From NCBI GenBank assembly GCA_937132065.1, contig CAKZNT010000047.1:24224-88223 (forward strand): a stretch of DNA of 64,000 nucleotides, in the 5' to 3' direction. This stretch comes from an uncultured Loktanella sp. (GTDB lineage: Bacteria; Pseudomonadota; Alphaproteobacteria; Rhodobacterales; Rhodobacteraceae). The notes under the pieces were generated by a model. It worked only from the letters and a program-made list of their open reading frames with translations, did no database searches and was not told the DNA's origin. Position numbers and translations under genes: made by a program. The number at the start of each line of letters is the position of its first letter. Positions within the stretch are counted from its first letter, which is position 1. This document shows positions 9,537 through 17,740 of the stretch, in pieces.

Positions 9537-10783
9537 CCCAATTGCACGAGCGCGTGCCGCTTTTTCCCCGCGCTTAGCTTGATCGGAGTGGCAAGCATGT
9601 CAGCCGTGATCATCAGCCCTGCATCGGTGAGCGGTTCGTCATTCAGGCGCGCGCCGTTGTCGGCGATCAGGCGTTTGACCTCTTTGCCGCTGCCCGCAAG
9701 CCCTGCTTTCACGATGACCTGCACGATCGAGATGCCGTCTGCGATATCTGCCGCTGACAGGGTTAGCGTTGGCAAGTCGTCGCCAACGCCGCCCTTTTCA
9801 AAGACCTCGCGCGCAGTGGCCTCGGCGGCGGCGGCGGCATCCGCGCCGTGCAACATCGCTGTGACCTCATTGGCAAGGATGATTTTGGCGGCGTTGATTT
9901 CTGCACCTTCCAGCGCGCCGAGGCGCTCGCATTCTTCCACTGGCAGCTCTGTGTAAAGCTTGAGGAAGCGGCCCGTGTCGGCGTCGGTCGTGTTGCGCCA
10001 GAACTGCCAGAACGTGTAGGGCGCGGTCAAGTCGGCGTTCAGCCACACCGCGCCATCTGCGGTTTTGCCCATCTTTTTGCCATCAGAGGTGGTCAGCAAA
10101 TGCGAGGTCATCCCGTAGATTTCATGGTCAAGCACGCGCCGCGTCAGGTCGATCCCGTTGACGATATTGCCCCATTGATCCGAGCCGCCAAGTTGCAACA
10201 AGCAGCCGTAACGCCGGTTCAACTCAAGGAAGTCATAAGCCTGCAAAATCATGTAGTTGAATTCGAGGAATGACAGGGACTGTTCACGATCAAGTCGCGA
10301 CTTCACGCTTTCAAACGACAGCATCCGGTTGATCGAAAAATGCCGCCCGATATCGCGCAGGAACGACAGGTAGTTCAGATTGTCGAGCCATTCGGCGTTA
10401 TTGAGCATGAGCGCGCCGTTAGGCGATTCGTCATAGGACATGTAGGCCGCAAAAACGCGTTTGATGCCCGCAATATTCTCGTCGATTTTCTCTTCGGTCA
10501 GCAGGGGGCGCTCGTCAGCGCGAAAGGACGGATCGCCGACTTTGGTTGTGCCGCCGCCCATGAGAGTGATCGGTTTGTGCCCTGTCTTTTGCAGCCAGCG
10601 CAGCATCATGATCTGGATGAGCGACCCGACATGCAACGAGGTCGCTGTCGCGTCAAAGCCGATATAGGCGGGGACCACGCCATTGGACAACGCATCGTCC
10701 AAGCCTTGATAGTCGGTGCAGTCGGCCAAGAAGCCGCGCGCCATCATCACAGACATAAATTCGGATTTGGGGTGGTAGGTCAT
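9533..10783 (-). CDS. tyrS: Tyrosyl-tRNA synthetase
   Basis: 416 residues from ATG 10783, chosen because AGGGAA lies nine bases upstream. A longer in-frame start exists 10 codons earlier. The class I HIGH-type motif is HVGS in [17 protein letters not shown]. Tyrosine-binding features include [32 protein letters not shown], and the KMSKS counterpart is KKMGKT. The last 65 residues form an S4-like RNA-binding domain ([26 protein letters not shown]). It charges tRNA-Tyr in the cytosol. It is divergent from anmK across 74 bp, and convergent with the small ORF above. Confidence 0.98.
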   Translation of the reverse strand: MTYHPKSEFMSVMMARGFLADCTDYQGLDDALSNGVVPAYIGFDATATSLHVGSLIQIMMLRWLQKTGHKPITLMGGGTTKVGDPSFRADERPLLTEEKIDENIAGIKRVFAAYMSYDESPNGALMLNNAEWLDNLNYLSFLRDIGRHFSINRMLSFESVKSRLDREQSLSFLEFNYMILQAYDFLELNRRYGCLLQLGGSDQWGNIVNGIDLTRRVLDHEIYGMTSHLLTTSDGKKMGKTADGAVWLNADLTAPYTFWQFWRNTTDADTGRFLKLYTELPVEECERLGALEGAEINAAKIILANEVTAMLHGADAAAAAEATAREVFEKGGVGDDLPTLTLSAADIADGISIVQVIVKAGLAGSGKEVKRLIADNGARLNDEPLTDAGLMITADMLATPIKLSAGKKRHALVQLG

Positions 10784-10857
10784 TGCATTTTCCCTGCACA
10801 AAGTGTCCGTCACCCTATAAACGTCGATTTGACGAAGTGAAAGTGGATGTTCAGTTT

Positions 10858-11952
10858 ATGCAAAAATCAGGACCTGTGCGCGCATTGGGGGCGATGTCTG
10901 GCACGTCGCTTGACGGCGTAGACGCCGCGATGCTTGTGACGGATGGCGTTGACATTATCGCGTTTGGCGAGAGTGCGTATCGCTCGTATTCGCCCCAAGA
11001 GGCTGCTGTTCTGAAGGGCGCGCTAGGGCAATGGCCCCATGATGGTCTGGCCGAGGTGGCGGAGCTGATCGAGACTGTGCACGCTGATGTGCTGAGTTCG
11101 TTTGACGATGCGGAGCTGATCGGGTTTCACGGGCAGACGCTTGCCCATGACCCCGATAACGGGCGCACCCATCAATGCGGCGATGGTCAGGTGTTGGCTG
11201 ACGTGCTTGGCAAAGACGTTGTTTGGGATTTTCGCAGTGCCGATATGACGATGGGCGGGCAGGGTGCACCGCTTGCGCCATTCTATCATTTCGCCTTGGC
11301 CAAGTGGCTGAAGGCAGACGCGCCGGTTGCGTTTTTGAATTTGGGCGGTGTCGGCAATCTGACATGGATTGATCCGCGCCTGCCAAAGCCGCAAAGCGAG
11401 GGCGCGCTACTGGCCTTTGATACTGGTCCCGCGAATGCGCCTGTGAATGATTTGATGCTTGCACGGCGCGGGTCGCCGTTTGACGAAGACGGGGCGCTGG
11501 CGGCTGAAGGCGAGGTTGACGACCACCTGATAGACCGGTTTCTGTCCCATGCCTTTTTCTACAGAATGCCGCCTAAGTCATTGGATCGCGACGATTTTGC
11601 TGATCTTAGCGCAAGTGTCGAGGGGCTCTCGGATGCGGATGCTGTTGCGACCCTGACGGCGGCTGCGGTGATGGGTGTCATCAAGGCAATGGAGCATTGC
11701 CCTGCGCCGCCTACGCAGTTGTTGGTGACAGGCGGCGGGCGCAAGAACCCGACCATGATGGCGATGCTCGCGGCAGGATTGGACATGCCTGTTCTGCCTG
11801 TCGAGGACGTGGGGCTCGATGGTGACATGCTTGAAGCGCAGGCGTTTGCCTACCTTGCGGTGCGCGTGGCGCGTGGCTTGCCGACGTCATGTGCAGGCAC
11901 GACGGGCGTGCGTGCCGCCGTGTCGGGCGGCACGATCAGCCGCCCCCGCTAA
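10858..11952 (+). CDS. anmK: Anhydro-N-acetylmuramic acid kinase
   Basis: 364 residues from ATG 10858; longer in-frame versions would overlap tyrS control DNA. The phosphate-binding loop [15 protein letters not shown] opens the protein, followed by [44 protein letters not shown] and [17 protein letters not shown], all characteristic of AnmK. The enzyme cleaves and phosphorylates 1,6-anhydro-MurNAc to MurNAc-6-phosphate, recycling cell-wall sugars. No murQ is visible nearby. The stop interlocks with the convergent MttB-like gene (CTAA). Confidence 0.95.
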   Translation: MQKSGPVRALGAMSGTSLDGVDAAMLVTDGVDIIAFGESAYRSYSPQEAAVLKGALGQWPHDGLAEVAELIETVHADVLSSFDDAELIGFHGQTLAHDPDNGRTHQCGDGQVLADVLGKDVVWDFRSADMTMGGQGAPLAPFYHFALAKWLKADAPVAFLNLGGVGNLTWIDPRLPKPQSEGALLAFDTGPANAPVNDLMLARRGSPFDEDGALAAEGEVDDHLIDRFLSHAFFYRMPPKSLDRDDFADLSASVEGLSDADAVATLTAAAVMGVIKAMEHCPAPPTQLLVTGGGRKNPTMMAMLAAGLDMPVLPVEDVGLDGDMLEAQAFAYLAVRVARGLPTSCAGTTGVRAAVSGGTISRPR

Positions 11953-13529
11953 AGCGGCAGGTGGATGTTGAACCGCGCGCGGATCGCGGCATCCGTGACA
12001 GGATCAAACTGTGCCTGCGAAGGCTGGTTTAATATCTGTTCTTTGCGCGCGGTGGCATTGCGCAACAGGTCAGGCTTGCCGCGTTCCTCCCACTCCTTTG
12101 GCGAGGTCCGATCGGCGGTTTTCGGGTAGACATATTCGGTCTGCATCAAGCCTAGCGTTTGATCCGACCCCAGATAATGACCCGGCCCCTTGAGGCAGAC
12201 CTCTTGCATGGTTGCAAAGCCGAGGGTTTCGTCGTTGACCTCGATCCCGCGCACGCAGCGTAGGGCTTGCCCGATCAGATCATCCCCAAGCACGAGTGAT
12301 TCCATGCAGAACCCGAGCAGGGAAGCATGCATGCCCGCCGCTTCATAGACCATGTTCAGCCCCGAAAGCCCTGCCATGACGTTAGAGGCCATTTGCTCCC
12401 AGCCTGCCTGCATATCGGGGAGTTTGGCGTCGGCGATGCCCGCCGCGGCCCCCCCTGGAAGCCCGTAGAACTGGTGCATCTGTGCGCAACCCGCTGTCAA
12501 AAGCGCCTGTTCGCCTGACCCCCCCGACATTGCCCCTGTGCGCAAATCCGACACAAACGGCCACGTGCCAAATATCGCAGGATGCCCCGGCGCGATGCTA
12601 TTGACGTAAACCACGCCAGCGAGGCATTCGGCGACCGCTTGCACAATTGCGCCCGCGATTGGCGCTGGCGCGGTGGCGCCCGCTTGCCCCGCAGATAGCA
12701 GCAACACAGGCATGCCTCCTGCGATGCATTTCTCCATGACCAAGCAGGATTCCGTGGCAAATTTCATCGGCGGCACAACAAAGCAGTTGGAGTTCGACAC
12801 AAAGGGCCGTGCGCGCCATTTGTCTTCGCCCCCCGCCAGAAGGTGCAGCATTTCAAGGGCGTCTTCGACGAAATCGGGTTCGGTAAAGGAGGTTCCCACG
12901 TGCTTTTTCGTGCCAGAACATGCCCCGTAAATTGTGTTGAGGTCCATCTCGCGGTTGTCGGTGATGTCACGGCAGACCATTGGCCGTTGCAGGAAGTGGA
13001 TGTTATCCATCTGCTGCACAATCTTTGCGGCATCATGCAGGTCTTGAAGTGTGGATTCGCGGTATTTGCGTCCGTGAACGTCGACCACATGCACCGCAGC
13101 GCCCGCCGTCCCGTAGTGGACCCGCGTGCCCGACAGATCGAGATCAAACTGCGGATCACGCCCGTGCAAGGTAAGCGATTTAGTGGCCATCCCGAGCATC
13201 TTGGTGACCAAGTCCCTAGGGAAGCGCAGTCGTTTGTCGTCGCCGTAGATCGCGCCCGCTTTGACCATGCAGTCAACACCGGATGGCGGCGCATCACAAA
13301 GCCCGATTTCCTCGAGCGCGCGCAATGCGGCCTCGTGGATACGGCCCATGTCGTCGTCTGTCAGCGGGCGGTATCGGCCCCCTGACATGCCCGCCTTGAT
13401 GGGTTGCATATCGGTGGGCAGGGGGGCTGCGCGTGCGGCGGTGCGCGCGGCCCGTCCGCCAGAGCGGCGCGGTGCGCCAACGGTTTTGCCTTGCGGCGCG
13501 TTTTCGAAAGCCTCGGACATATCGGTCAT
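11949..13529 (-). CDS. MttB-family (trimethylamine methyltransferase-like) protein without pyrrolysine
   Basis: 526 residues, the size of full-length MttB. Family landmarks include [62 protein letters not shown] and [12 protein letters not shown]. The segment where archaeal MttB carries its amber-encoded pyrrolysine corresponds roughly to 321-334 ([14 protein letters not shown]), which here has no in-frame TAG, so this is a non-Pyl homologue. Such enzymes demethylate quaternary amines (glycine betaine, carnitine, proline betaine) onto a corrinoid protein. The substrate is unknown. No corrinoid-binding subunit is adjacent, but a RamA-like activator (35406) and a methyl-folate:corrinoid methyltransferase (53058) are in the window. 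A 32-codon ORF with a good ribosome site lies just upstream. Confidence 0.9.
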   Translation of the reverse strand: MTDMSEAFENAPQGKTVGAPRRSGGRAARTAARAAPLPTDMQPIKAGMSGGRYRPLTDDDMGRIHEAALRALEEIGLCDAPPSGVDCMVKAGAIYGDDKRLRFPRDLVTKMLGMATKSLTLHGRDPQFDLDLSGTRVHYGTAGAAVHVVDVHGRKYRESTLQDLHDAAKIVQQMDNIHFLQRPMVCRDITDNREMDLNTIYGACSGTKKHVGTSFTEPDFVEDALEMLHLLAGGEDKWRARPFVSNSNCFVVPPMKFATESCLVMEKCIAGGMPVLLLSAGQAGATAPAPIAGAIVQAVAECLAGVVYVNSIAPGHPAIFGTWPFVSDLRTGAMSGGSGEQALLTAGCAQMHQFYGLPGGAAAGIADAKLPDMQAGWEQMASNVMAGLSGLNMVYEAAGMHASLLGFCMESLVLGDDLIGQALRCVRGIEVNDETLGFATMQEVCLKGPGHYLGSDQTLGLMQTEYVYPKTADRTSPKEWEERGKPDLLRNATARKEQILNQPSQAQFDPVTDAAIRARFNIHLPL

Positions 13530-13566
13530 GGTGGGTCACTTTTTTAAAGGGGAAAGGCAGGGTTCA

Positions 13567-13665
13567 CTAGGCCAACCAGTGCTGCGGTCGCCCTCTTGCT
13601 GCCCGTCCGCGCCTTGCGCCGATGGTCCGAAGTATCACAACGAAATGTGCGTCCTGCGCGTTCAT
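13567..13665 (-). CDS. Candidate 32-aa basic leader ORF upstream of the MttB-like gene
   Basis: On the minus strand ATG at 13665 follows GGGAG with seven bases of spacing, and opens 32 codons (begins MNAQDAHFVVILRTIGARR, then Arg/Gly/Ala-rich, ending QHWLA) to TAG at 13569-13567. The stop lies 37 bp before the MttB-like start. The ribosome site is clearly better than that of the large gene, which has none obvious, so translation of the short ORF may couple or gate it. It could also be an unrelated small protein. No homologue is known to me. Confidence 0.4.
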   Translation of the reverse strand: MNAQDAHFVVILRTIGARRGRAARGRPQHWLA

Positions 13666-13722
13666 GTTGCTCTCCCGATTTCAGGTATGGAAGCGCGACG
13701 ATGATGGGGCGTCTTGTCCAAG

Positions 13723-13742
13723 AGCGACCTAGGGTCGCTTTT
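13723..13742. terminator. Hairpin with T-run between the PEP mutase-family gene and the MttB-like leader
   Basis: AGCGACC-TAG-GGTCGCT is a perfect 7-bp stem followed by TTTT on the plus strand. It lies between the 3' end of the minus-strand PEP mutase-family gene (13760) and the leader of the MttB-like gene. On the minus strand, where it would be needed, only CTCTT follows, so termination strength is doubtful. Confidence 0.4.
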
Positions 13743-13759
13743 GGCTCATTTGCATCAGT

Positions 13760-14572
13760 TTATTGCTGTTTTAACAGGTTATCCACGATATCACCCGAGA
13801 TCGCTCCGCCCAAAAGCCCAAGATCACCAGTCCCGAACATCCCATTTGCGGCGTCATGGATTGCTGCATGGGTCACCCGTGCCAAGGCCGACCCGAGCGA
13901 GAGCCGCGCGACACCCGCCTGACCGTAATCGGCAACCGAATGTTTGGTGAAACGTCCCGCCGCGAGCACGTTCACGGGCGCAGTTGTTGCCGCGACAACC
14001 CGCTTTATCGCAGCCATGTCAGGCAACATCGGCGCATAGAGACAGTCCGCGCCAGCCGCCTCGAACGCCAGCAGACGGCGCAATGCCTCGTCTGTATTGT
14101 AGTGCTCTGTCATGACGCCGTCCGCCCTTGCCGTCAGCACAAAGTCGTGGGGTAGCGCGCGTGCCGCAGCACTGGCCGCACGGATCCGCTCGACGGCGAG
14201 ATCAAAGTCGTAGCAGTCCCCGAACCCCGCAATGATATCTTCGATGCAAATGCCAGCCAGCCCGATTTCCGCCGCGAGCCGCACAGTTTGCGCGCAGGTC
14301 TCGGGATCATCGCCAAACCCGTTTTCAAAGTCACCTTGCACGGGCAGGCGGGTGACGGAAAGGATGTCTTGCGCATGGGCAAGGCTCTCGTCGCGCCCGA
14401 TTTCTCCGTCAGGGCGGCCAAGCGTGAAAGCAAGTGCCGCCGAGGATGTGGCAAGCGCCTTGGCCCCGAGGTTTTGCAGCATCAGTGCCGATCCACGGTC
14501 CCAGATATTGCCCAAAATAAAGGGGTTCCCTTTGACGTGCAGGGCGCGGAAAGTCTCGGCGGGATGTGTCAT
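13760..14572 (-). CDS. Isocitrate lyase/PEP mutase-superfamily protein
   Basis: 270 residues with the TIM-barrel order of the superfamily: NIWDRGSALMLQNLGAKALATSSAALAFTLGRPDGE, then LPVQGDFENGFGDDPETCAQTVRLAAEIGLAGICIED (metal and oxyanion residues), DFVLTARADG and LLAFEAAGADCLYAPML. The KKCGH catalytic cysteine motif of isocitrate and methylisocitrate lyases is absent; GDFENGFGD resembles the PEP mutase/phosphonopyruvate hydrolase/oxaloacetate decarboxylase branch. It probably cleaves or hydrolyses an alpha-keto acid. No phosphonate genes are nearby. The aminotransferase gene ends 9 bp upstream, so the two are cotranscribed, and the aminotransferase might feed it a keto acid. Confidence 0.85.
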   Translation of the reverse strand: MTHPAETFRALHVKGNPFILGNIWDRGSALMLQNLGAKALATSSAALAFTLGRPDGEIGRDESLAHAQDILSVTRLPVQGDFENGFGDDPETCAQTVRLAAEIGLAGICIEDIIAGFGDCYDFDLAVERIRAASAAARALPHDFVLTARADGVMTEHYNTDEALRRLLAFEAAGADCLYAPMLPDMAAIKRVVAATTAPVNVLAAGRFTKHSVADYGQAGVARLSLGSALARVTHAAIHDAANGMFGTGDLGLLGGAISGDIVDNLLKQQ

Positions 14573-14581
14573 CTGGTGATC

Positions 14582-15754
14582 CTAGCTGGCGTGGGATTTG
14601 GCGAATGCGACCAAGCGGTTGAGCGCGTCGACATAGGCCTCGTCGTTGATCGTCATCGCGACGCGGATATGGCCAGCGGCCGCCTTGCCAAAGCTCTCGC
14701 CGGGCATGGTTGCGATCAATTCGGCGTCAAGCAGCGCGTTTGCAAATTCCTCGCCGCTCATGCCCGTCGCGCGGATATCAAGCATGACATACATCGCACC
14801 TTGCACTGGGACAGCGCGCACCACGTTTTGCCCTTCGAGCGCCTTGAGCGTCAAAAGACGGCGGCGTTTGAAGGGGGCAGAAACCTCGTCCTCAAGCGGT
14901 GCGCCTTGTGCAATAGCGAATTCGGCGGCGTCCTGAATGTATCCGGGCACGCCGTAGGTGGTATGTGTGGCTAGGTTGATCAGGTGCTCGATCACGTCAG
15001 GTGGCCCGCAGACCCAGCCGATCCGACTGCCTGTCATGGCGTGGCTTTTGGACATGGAGCCGATGACAAGCGTGCGCTCGGCCATGTCAGGCAGGGCGCG
15101 CGGGCTCAGGTGGTCACCCTCCCAGATCTGGGTGTCATAGACCTCGTCCGAGATCAGCCAGAGATCGTTCTGGATGCAAACGCCTGCGATGTCGGCGAGT
15201 GTTTCAGCACTATAAATAACGCCTGTCGGGTTGTTGGGGCTGTTGATCAGCAGCGATGTCGCGCCTTTGGCCACAGCGGCGATGTCAGTCGCCTTTGGCT
15301 GGAAGTTGTTGGCCGCATGGGCCTGAATAGCCACGGGGCGCGCGCCAATTCCGCGGATGGTTCCGGGGTAGGTCGCATAATAGGGGTCGATATAAAGGGC
15401 CGTATCCCCCTCATCGCAGACGGCACTATGGGCCGCAAAGAGCGCGGATTGCCCCCCCGGCGTAATCAGGATGTTGTCGCGGGTGGTCGCAACGCCTGTG
15501 CGCGCGGCAATGCGGGCGGCAACACTATCACGCAATGCGAACGATCCCGGCACTTCGGCGTAGCCCGTGCGCCCCGAGACCGCCGCGCGATCCATTGCCG
15601 CGAGGATATCAGGATGCGTGCGAATATCATGTTCGCCAATCGTCAGTTCAACGACATTTTGACCTGCGTCGATCATGCGGCGGGCGCGGTAGAATACGTC
15701 CCATCCGTCAGAGCCGCCGCCAGTGATTTGCGTGATGCGTTTCGATAATTTCAT
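14582..15754 (-). CDS. Class I/II (fold-type I) aminotransferase
   Basis: 390 residues from ATG 15754 (KLSKRITQITGGGSDGWDVFYRA). An earlier in-frame ATG at 15889 would run through the end of soxR and is unlikely. Signature segments are ELTIGEHDIRTHPDIL, ITPGGQSALFAAH, LLINSPNNPTGVIYS, LISDEVYDTQIWEG and GSMSKSHAMTGSRIGW, where the Lys forms the PLP Schiff base and the Arg binds the substrate carboxylate. It belongs with aspartate/arginine-pyruvate type aminotransferases (AspC/AruH group). The amino donor cannot be read. It lies between soxR and the PEP mutase-family gene on the same strand. Confidence 0.9.
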   Translation of the reverse strand: MKLSKRITQITGGGSDGWDVFYRARRMIDAGQNVVELTIGEHDIRTHPDILAAMDRAAVSGRTGYAEVPGSFALRDSVAARIAARTGVATTRDNILITPGGQSALFAAHSAVCDEGDTALYIDPYYATYPGTIRGIGARPVAIQAHAANNFQPKATDIAAVAKGATSLLINSPNNPTGVIYSAETLADIAGVCIQNDLWLISDEVYDTQIWEGDHLSPRALPDMAERTLVIGSMSKSHAMTGSRIGWVCGPPDVIEHLINLATHTTYGVPGYIQDAAEFAIAQGAPLEDEVSAPFKRRRLLTLKALEGQNVVRAVPVQGAMYVMLDIRATGMSGEEFANALLDAELIATMPGESFGKAAAGHIRVAMTINDEAYVDALNRLVAFAKSHAS

Positions 15755-15786
15755 CCCGTTGAGGGGATAGAAATGCCGCCCGCCTG

Positions 15787-16230
15787 TCAACCCGCGAATG
15801 GTGTCAAATTGCGTGGTCCTGTGCCGTCGCGCCCCTTGATGTCGGCGGGGTTGTAGAGGGCGCAGGATTTCAAAGACAGGCAACCACAACCGATGCAGCC
15901 GTCAAGTTTGTCGCGCAAGTCCGTCAGAGCGGCGATTCGGGTTTCGATGTCGCGGGCGAATGTCTTGGAAATGCGGGTCCAGTCGGCCTTGCTTGGCGCC
16001 TTGTGGGCGGGCAGCGGGCGCAAATGGTCTGCAATGTCTGCCAAGGGAAACCCCAGCTTTTGCGCCGCCATCACAAAGGACAACCGCCGCAGATCATGCC
16101 CGCCATAGCGGCGATGCCCGCCCGCGTTACGCACAGGCGCGACGATGCCGTGGGTTTCGTAGAACCGGATTGCAGAGACTGCCAGTCCAGTGCGTTTGGC
16201 CAGATCTCCGATTGTTAATCCCTGCCGCAT
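15787..16230 (-). CDS. soxR: Redox-sensitive transcriptional activator SoxR
   Basis: 147 residues. MerR-type DNA-binding domain at the N-terminus (LTIGDLAKRTGLAVSAIRFYETHGI), a dimerisation helix around 85-110, and the [2Fe-2S] cluster motif with cysteines at 112, 115, 117 and 123 (C-x2-C-x-C-x5-C). Oxidation of the cluster by redox-cycling compounds switches the bound promoter on. A perfect 18-bp palindrome of SoxR-box type lies directly between this gene and the divergent VOC gene, so SoxR very likely controls both. There is no soxS, as usual outside enterobacteria. Confidence 0.96.
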   Translation of the reverse strand: MRQGLTIGDLAKRTGLAVSAIRFYETHGIVAPVRNAGGHRRYGGHDLRRLSFVMAAQKLGFPLADIADHLRPLPAHKAPSKADWTRISKTFARDIETRIAALTDLRDKLDGCIGCGCLSLKSCALYNPADIKGRDGTGPRNLTPFAG

Positions 16231-16244
16231 GAAAAACCTCTTGA

Positions 16245-16262
16245 TCTCAAGTTAACTTGAGA
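16245..16262. promoter_or_regulatory. SoxR box in the soxR/VOC intergenic region
   Basis: TCTCAAGTTAACTTGAGA is a perfect 18-bp palindrome whose inner 16 bases equal the site I recall from E. coli soxS (CTCAAGTTAACTTGAG). On the plus strand TTGATC (16241-16246) and TAGAAA (16266-16271) could be -35 and -10 with the overlong 19-bp spacer typical of MerR-family promoters, with the box lying in the spacer. Confidence 0.92.
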
Positions 16263-16303
16263 AATTAGAAACGATTCATCACTGAAAGAAAAGGACATTT
16301 CTG

Positions 16304-16690
16304 ATGAGTAGACTAGAGCACGTGAATTTCACTGTTGCGGACCCAAAGGCAACGGCCCAGATGTTAATTGATCTCTTTGACTGGAAAATCCGTTGGGAGG
16401 GAACGGCCATTAACGGCGGTTACACGGTGCATGTCGGCACGGATGACGCCTATGTCGCGGTGTATACAGGCCCCGATGGTGGCAAGGCCCAGACAGCCCC
16501 CCACAACAATTACCTGCAACGCGGAGGTCTCAATCATATCGGGATCGTTGTGGATGATCTGGATGCCGTTGAGGCCAAGGTCAAAGCGCTCGGGCTGGAA
16601 ACACATAACCACGGCGACTATGAACCTGGCCGCCGGTTCTATTTCCATGATGAGACCGGCATGGAATTCGAGGTTGTCGCCTACGATTAA
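16304..16690 (+). CDS. VOC-superfamily protein (glyoxalase/dioxygenase-like), predicted SoxR target
   Basis: 128 residues, AAAGGA upstream of ATG 16304. Two beta-alpha-beta-beta-beta halves: LEHVNFTVADPKATAQMLIDLFDWKIRWEG and GGLNHIGIVVDDLDAVEAKVKALG ... RRFYFHDETGMEFEVVAYD. Candidate metal ligands are H6 in EHVNF, H in NHIGIVV and the Glu in FEVVAYD. The family covers glyoxalase I, extradiol dioxygenases, and bleomycin/fosfomycin-type resistance proteins. Its position behind a SoxR box suggests defence against a redox-active compound or a toxic aldehyde. The 3' end interlocks with the YjbR-like gene (TTAA). Confidence 0.88.
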   Translation: MSRLEHVNFTVADPKATAQMLIDLFDWKIRWEGTAINGGYTVHVGTDDAYVAVYTGPDGGKAQTAPHNNYLQRGGLNHIGIVVDDLDAVEAKVKALGLETHNHGDYEPGRRFYFHDETGMEFEVVAYD

Positions 16691-17019
16691 AGCGCGTCGC
16701 GGACCTTTTTAGGGAGCGCCTTTTGGATAATGTCGTAAGATACATTGATCCGATGGGCGATCTCTGCGGGGTCCGCGTCAAAGCCGACCGACACCCATGA
16801 TTTATGGAAATAGGGCGCCTTGGTGGCTGCACCTGCGTCAATCAGCATGGAGGCGGTCTCGGGGCTGTCGGTTTTGACGCTTACGCGGGTTGCATCGCGG
16901 TTCCCGAAACAGGCAAACATCTTGCCGCCCACCTTCCAGCTGTCCAGCTCGGTGGTCGGGTCGGCGGCTGTTGCGCCGCGCATCGCTAGGCATATGGCGT
17001 TGACGTCACTGCGGTTCAT
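16687..17019 (-). CDS. MmcQ/YjbR-family protein
   Basis: 110 residues from ATG 17019 (MNRSDVNAICLAMRGA). Longer in-frame starts would cross the start region of the divergent DUF1697 gene. The fold order ELDSWKVGGKMFACFG, RVSVKTDSPETASMLIDAGAATKAPYFHKSWVSV and a C-terminal DIIQKALPKKVRDAL helix is typical of the YjbR/MmcQ (CyaY-like) family. Some members bind DNA, but no pathway is assigned. Only 37 bp separate it from the divergent gene at 17057. Confidence 0.85.
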   Translation of the reverse strand: MNRSDVNAICLAMRGATAADPTTELDSWKVGGKMFACFGNRDATRVSVKTDSPETASMLIDAGAATKAPYFHKSWVSVGFDADPAEIAHRINVSYDIIQKALPKKVRDAL

Positions 17020-17056
17020 GGGCGTATGATGTCGCGAAAGTGAAAGAGGTGCAAGC

Positions 17057-17587
17057 ATGACAAAATGGGTGGTTTTACTGCGCGGGATTAACGTGGGCGG
17101 GCGCAACAAGCTGCCGATGGCGGGGCTGCGTGACATTTGTCAGGCCCTCTGGCCCGAAAGTCAGCCGCGCACCTATATCGCCTCTGGAAACCTGATCATC
17201 GAGGCTGCGGGGGATGCTTCGGTGATTGCGACCGATCTGGGCGCGGCGATCAAGGAGGTGCATGGTCTTGATGTGCCCGTGCTGGCCATTGCCGCGCGCC
17301 CGTTTCGCGCCGCTGTGGCAAGGTGTCCGTTTGCGCCGCCAGAAGGCAAGGGGGTGCATGGAGTGTTTTGCTTTGTTGCGCCCGTGGTGGATACCGCAAA
17401 GCGAGACGCTTTGATGGTCGCGGGCGAGGGGCTTGTGCAGGATAGCACAACGCTTTGGCTACATACGCCGCAAGGCATCAGCAAATCCAAGCTGGGCGAG
17501 AAGCTAGGCCAAGTGATCGGACATGTCCCCACAACGGCCCGTAATCTCAATACCCTGCACAAGCTTGTGGAAATGCTGGACGAATAG
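17057..17587 (+). CDS. DUF1697 family protein
   Basis: 176 residues, AGAGGT before ATG 17057. The start WVVLLRGINVGGRNKLPMAGLRDICQAL with RTYIASGNLIIEA, and the end SKSKLGEKLGQVIGHVPTTARNLNTLHKLVEML, are the family hallmarks. The protein is soluble and of unknown function. DUF1697 genes are common as single genes in bacteria. It may be read into cysS, 153 bp downstream, unless the inverted repeat at 17601 stops transcription. Confidence 0.9.
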   Translation: MTKWVVLLRGINVGGRNKLPMAGLRDICQALWPESQPRTYIASGNLIIEAAGDASVIATDLGAAIKEVHGLDVPVLAIAARPFRAAVARCPFAPPEGKGVHGVFCFVAPVVDTAKRDALMVAGEGLVQDSTTLWLHTPQGISKSKLGEKLGQVIGHVPTTARNLNTLHKLVEMLDE

Positions 17588-17600
17588 GGCGCGTGCTGCT

Positions 17601-17633
17601 AATGATTGCGCTATGAAGAGCATCGCAATCATT
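17601..17633. repeat. 10-bp perfect inverted repeat before cysS
   Basis: AATGATTGCG at 17601-17610 is repeated inverted as CGCAATCATT at 17624-17633 around a 13-base loop. It is 13 bp after the DUF1697 stop, with only a mixed AT stretch behind it, so as a terminator it is weak. The loop holds the ATG of the 14-codon Cys-rich ORF described below. Confidence 0.6.
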
Positions 17634-17657
17634 ATTTGCTGCATTATTACCTGCTGA
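17613..17657 (+). CDS. Candidate Cys-rich leader peptide upstream of cysS
   Basis: ATG at 17613 opens 14 codons, MKSIAIIICCIITC, then TGA. Three of the last six codons are TGC, and the ORF ends 83 bp before the cysteinyl-tRNA synthetase start. Its ATG lies in the loop of the inverted repeat 17601-17633. Downstream, GCGGGCT (17666-17672) can pair with AGCCCGC (17709-17715). There is no convincing ribosome-binding site. This could be a cysteine-sensing leader or chance. Confidence 0.35.
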   Translation: MKSIAIIICCIITC

Positions 17658-17740
17658 CATTCGTCGCGGGCTGCTCTTTCACGTTTCATCTGATCCCTGA
17701 ACTTGTTAAGCCCGCTGGCATTATACCTGCGTGAGGCACC

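Noticed and set aside
11949..13529. Pyrrolysine-containing trimethylamine methyltransferase
   Set aside because: The frame has no internal TAG; no pyl genes are in the window.
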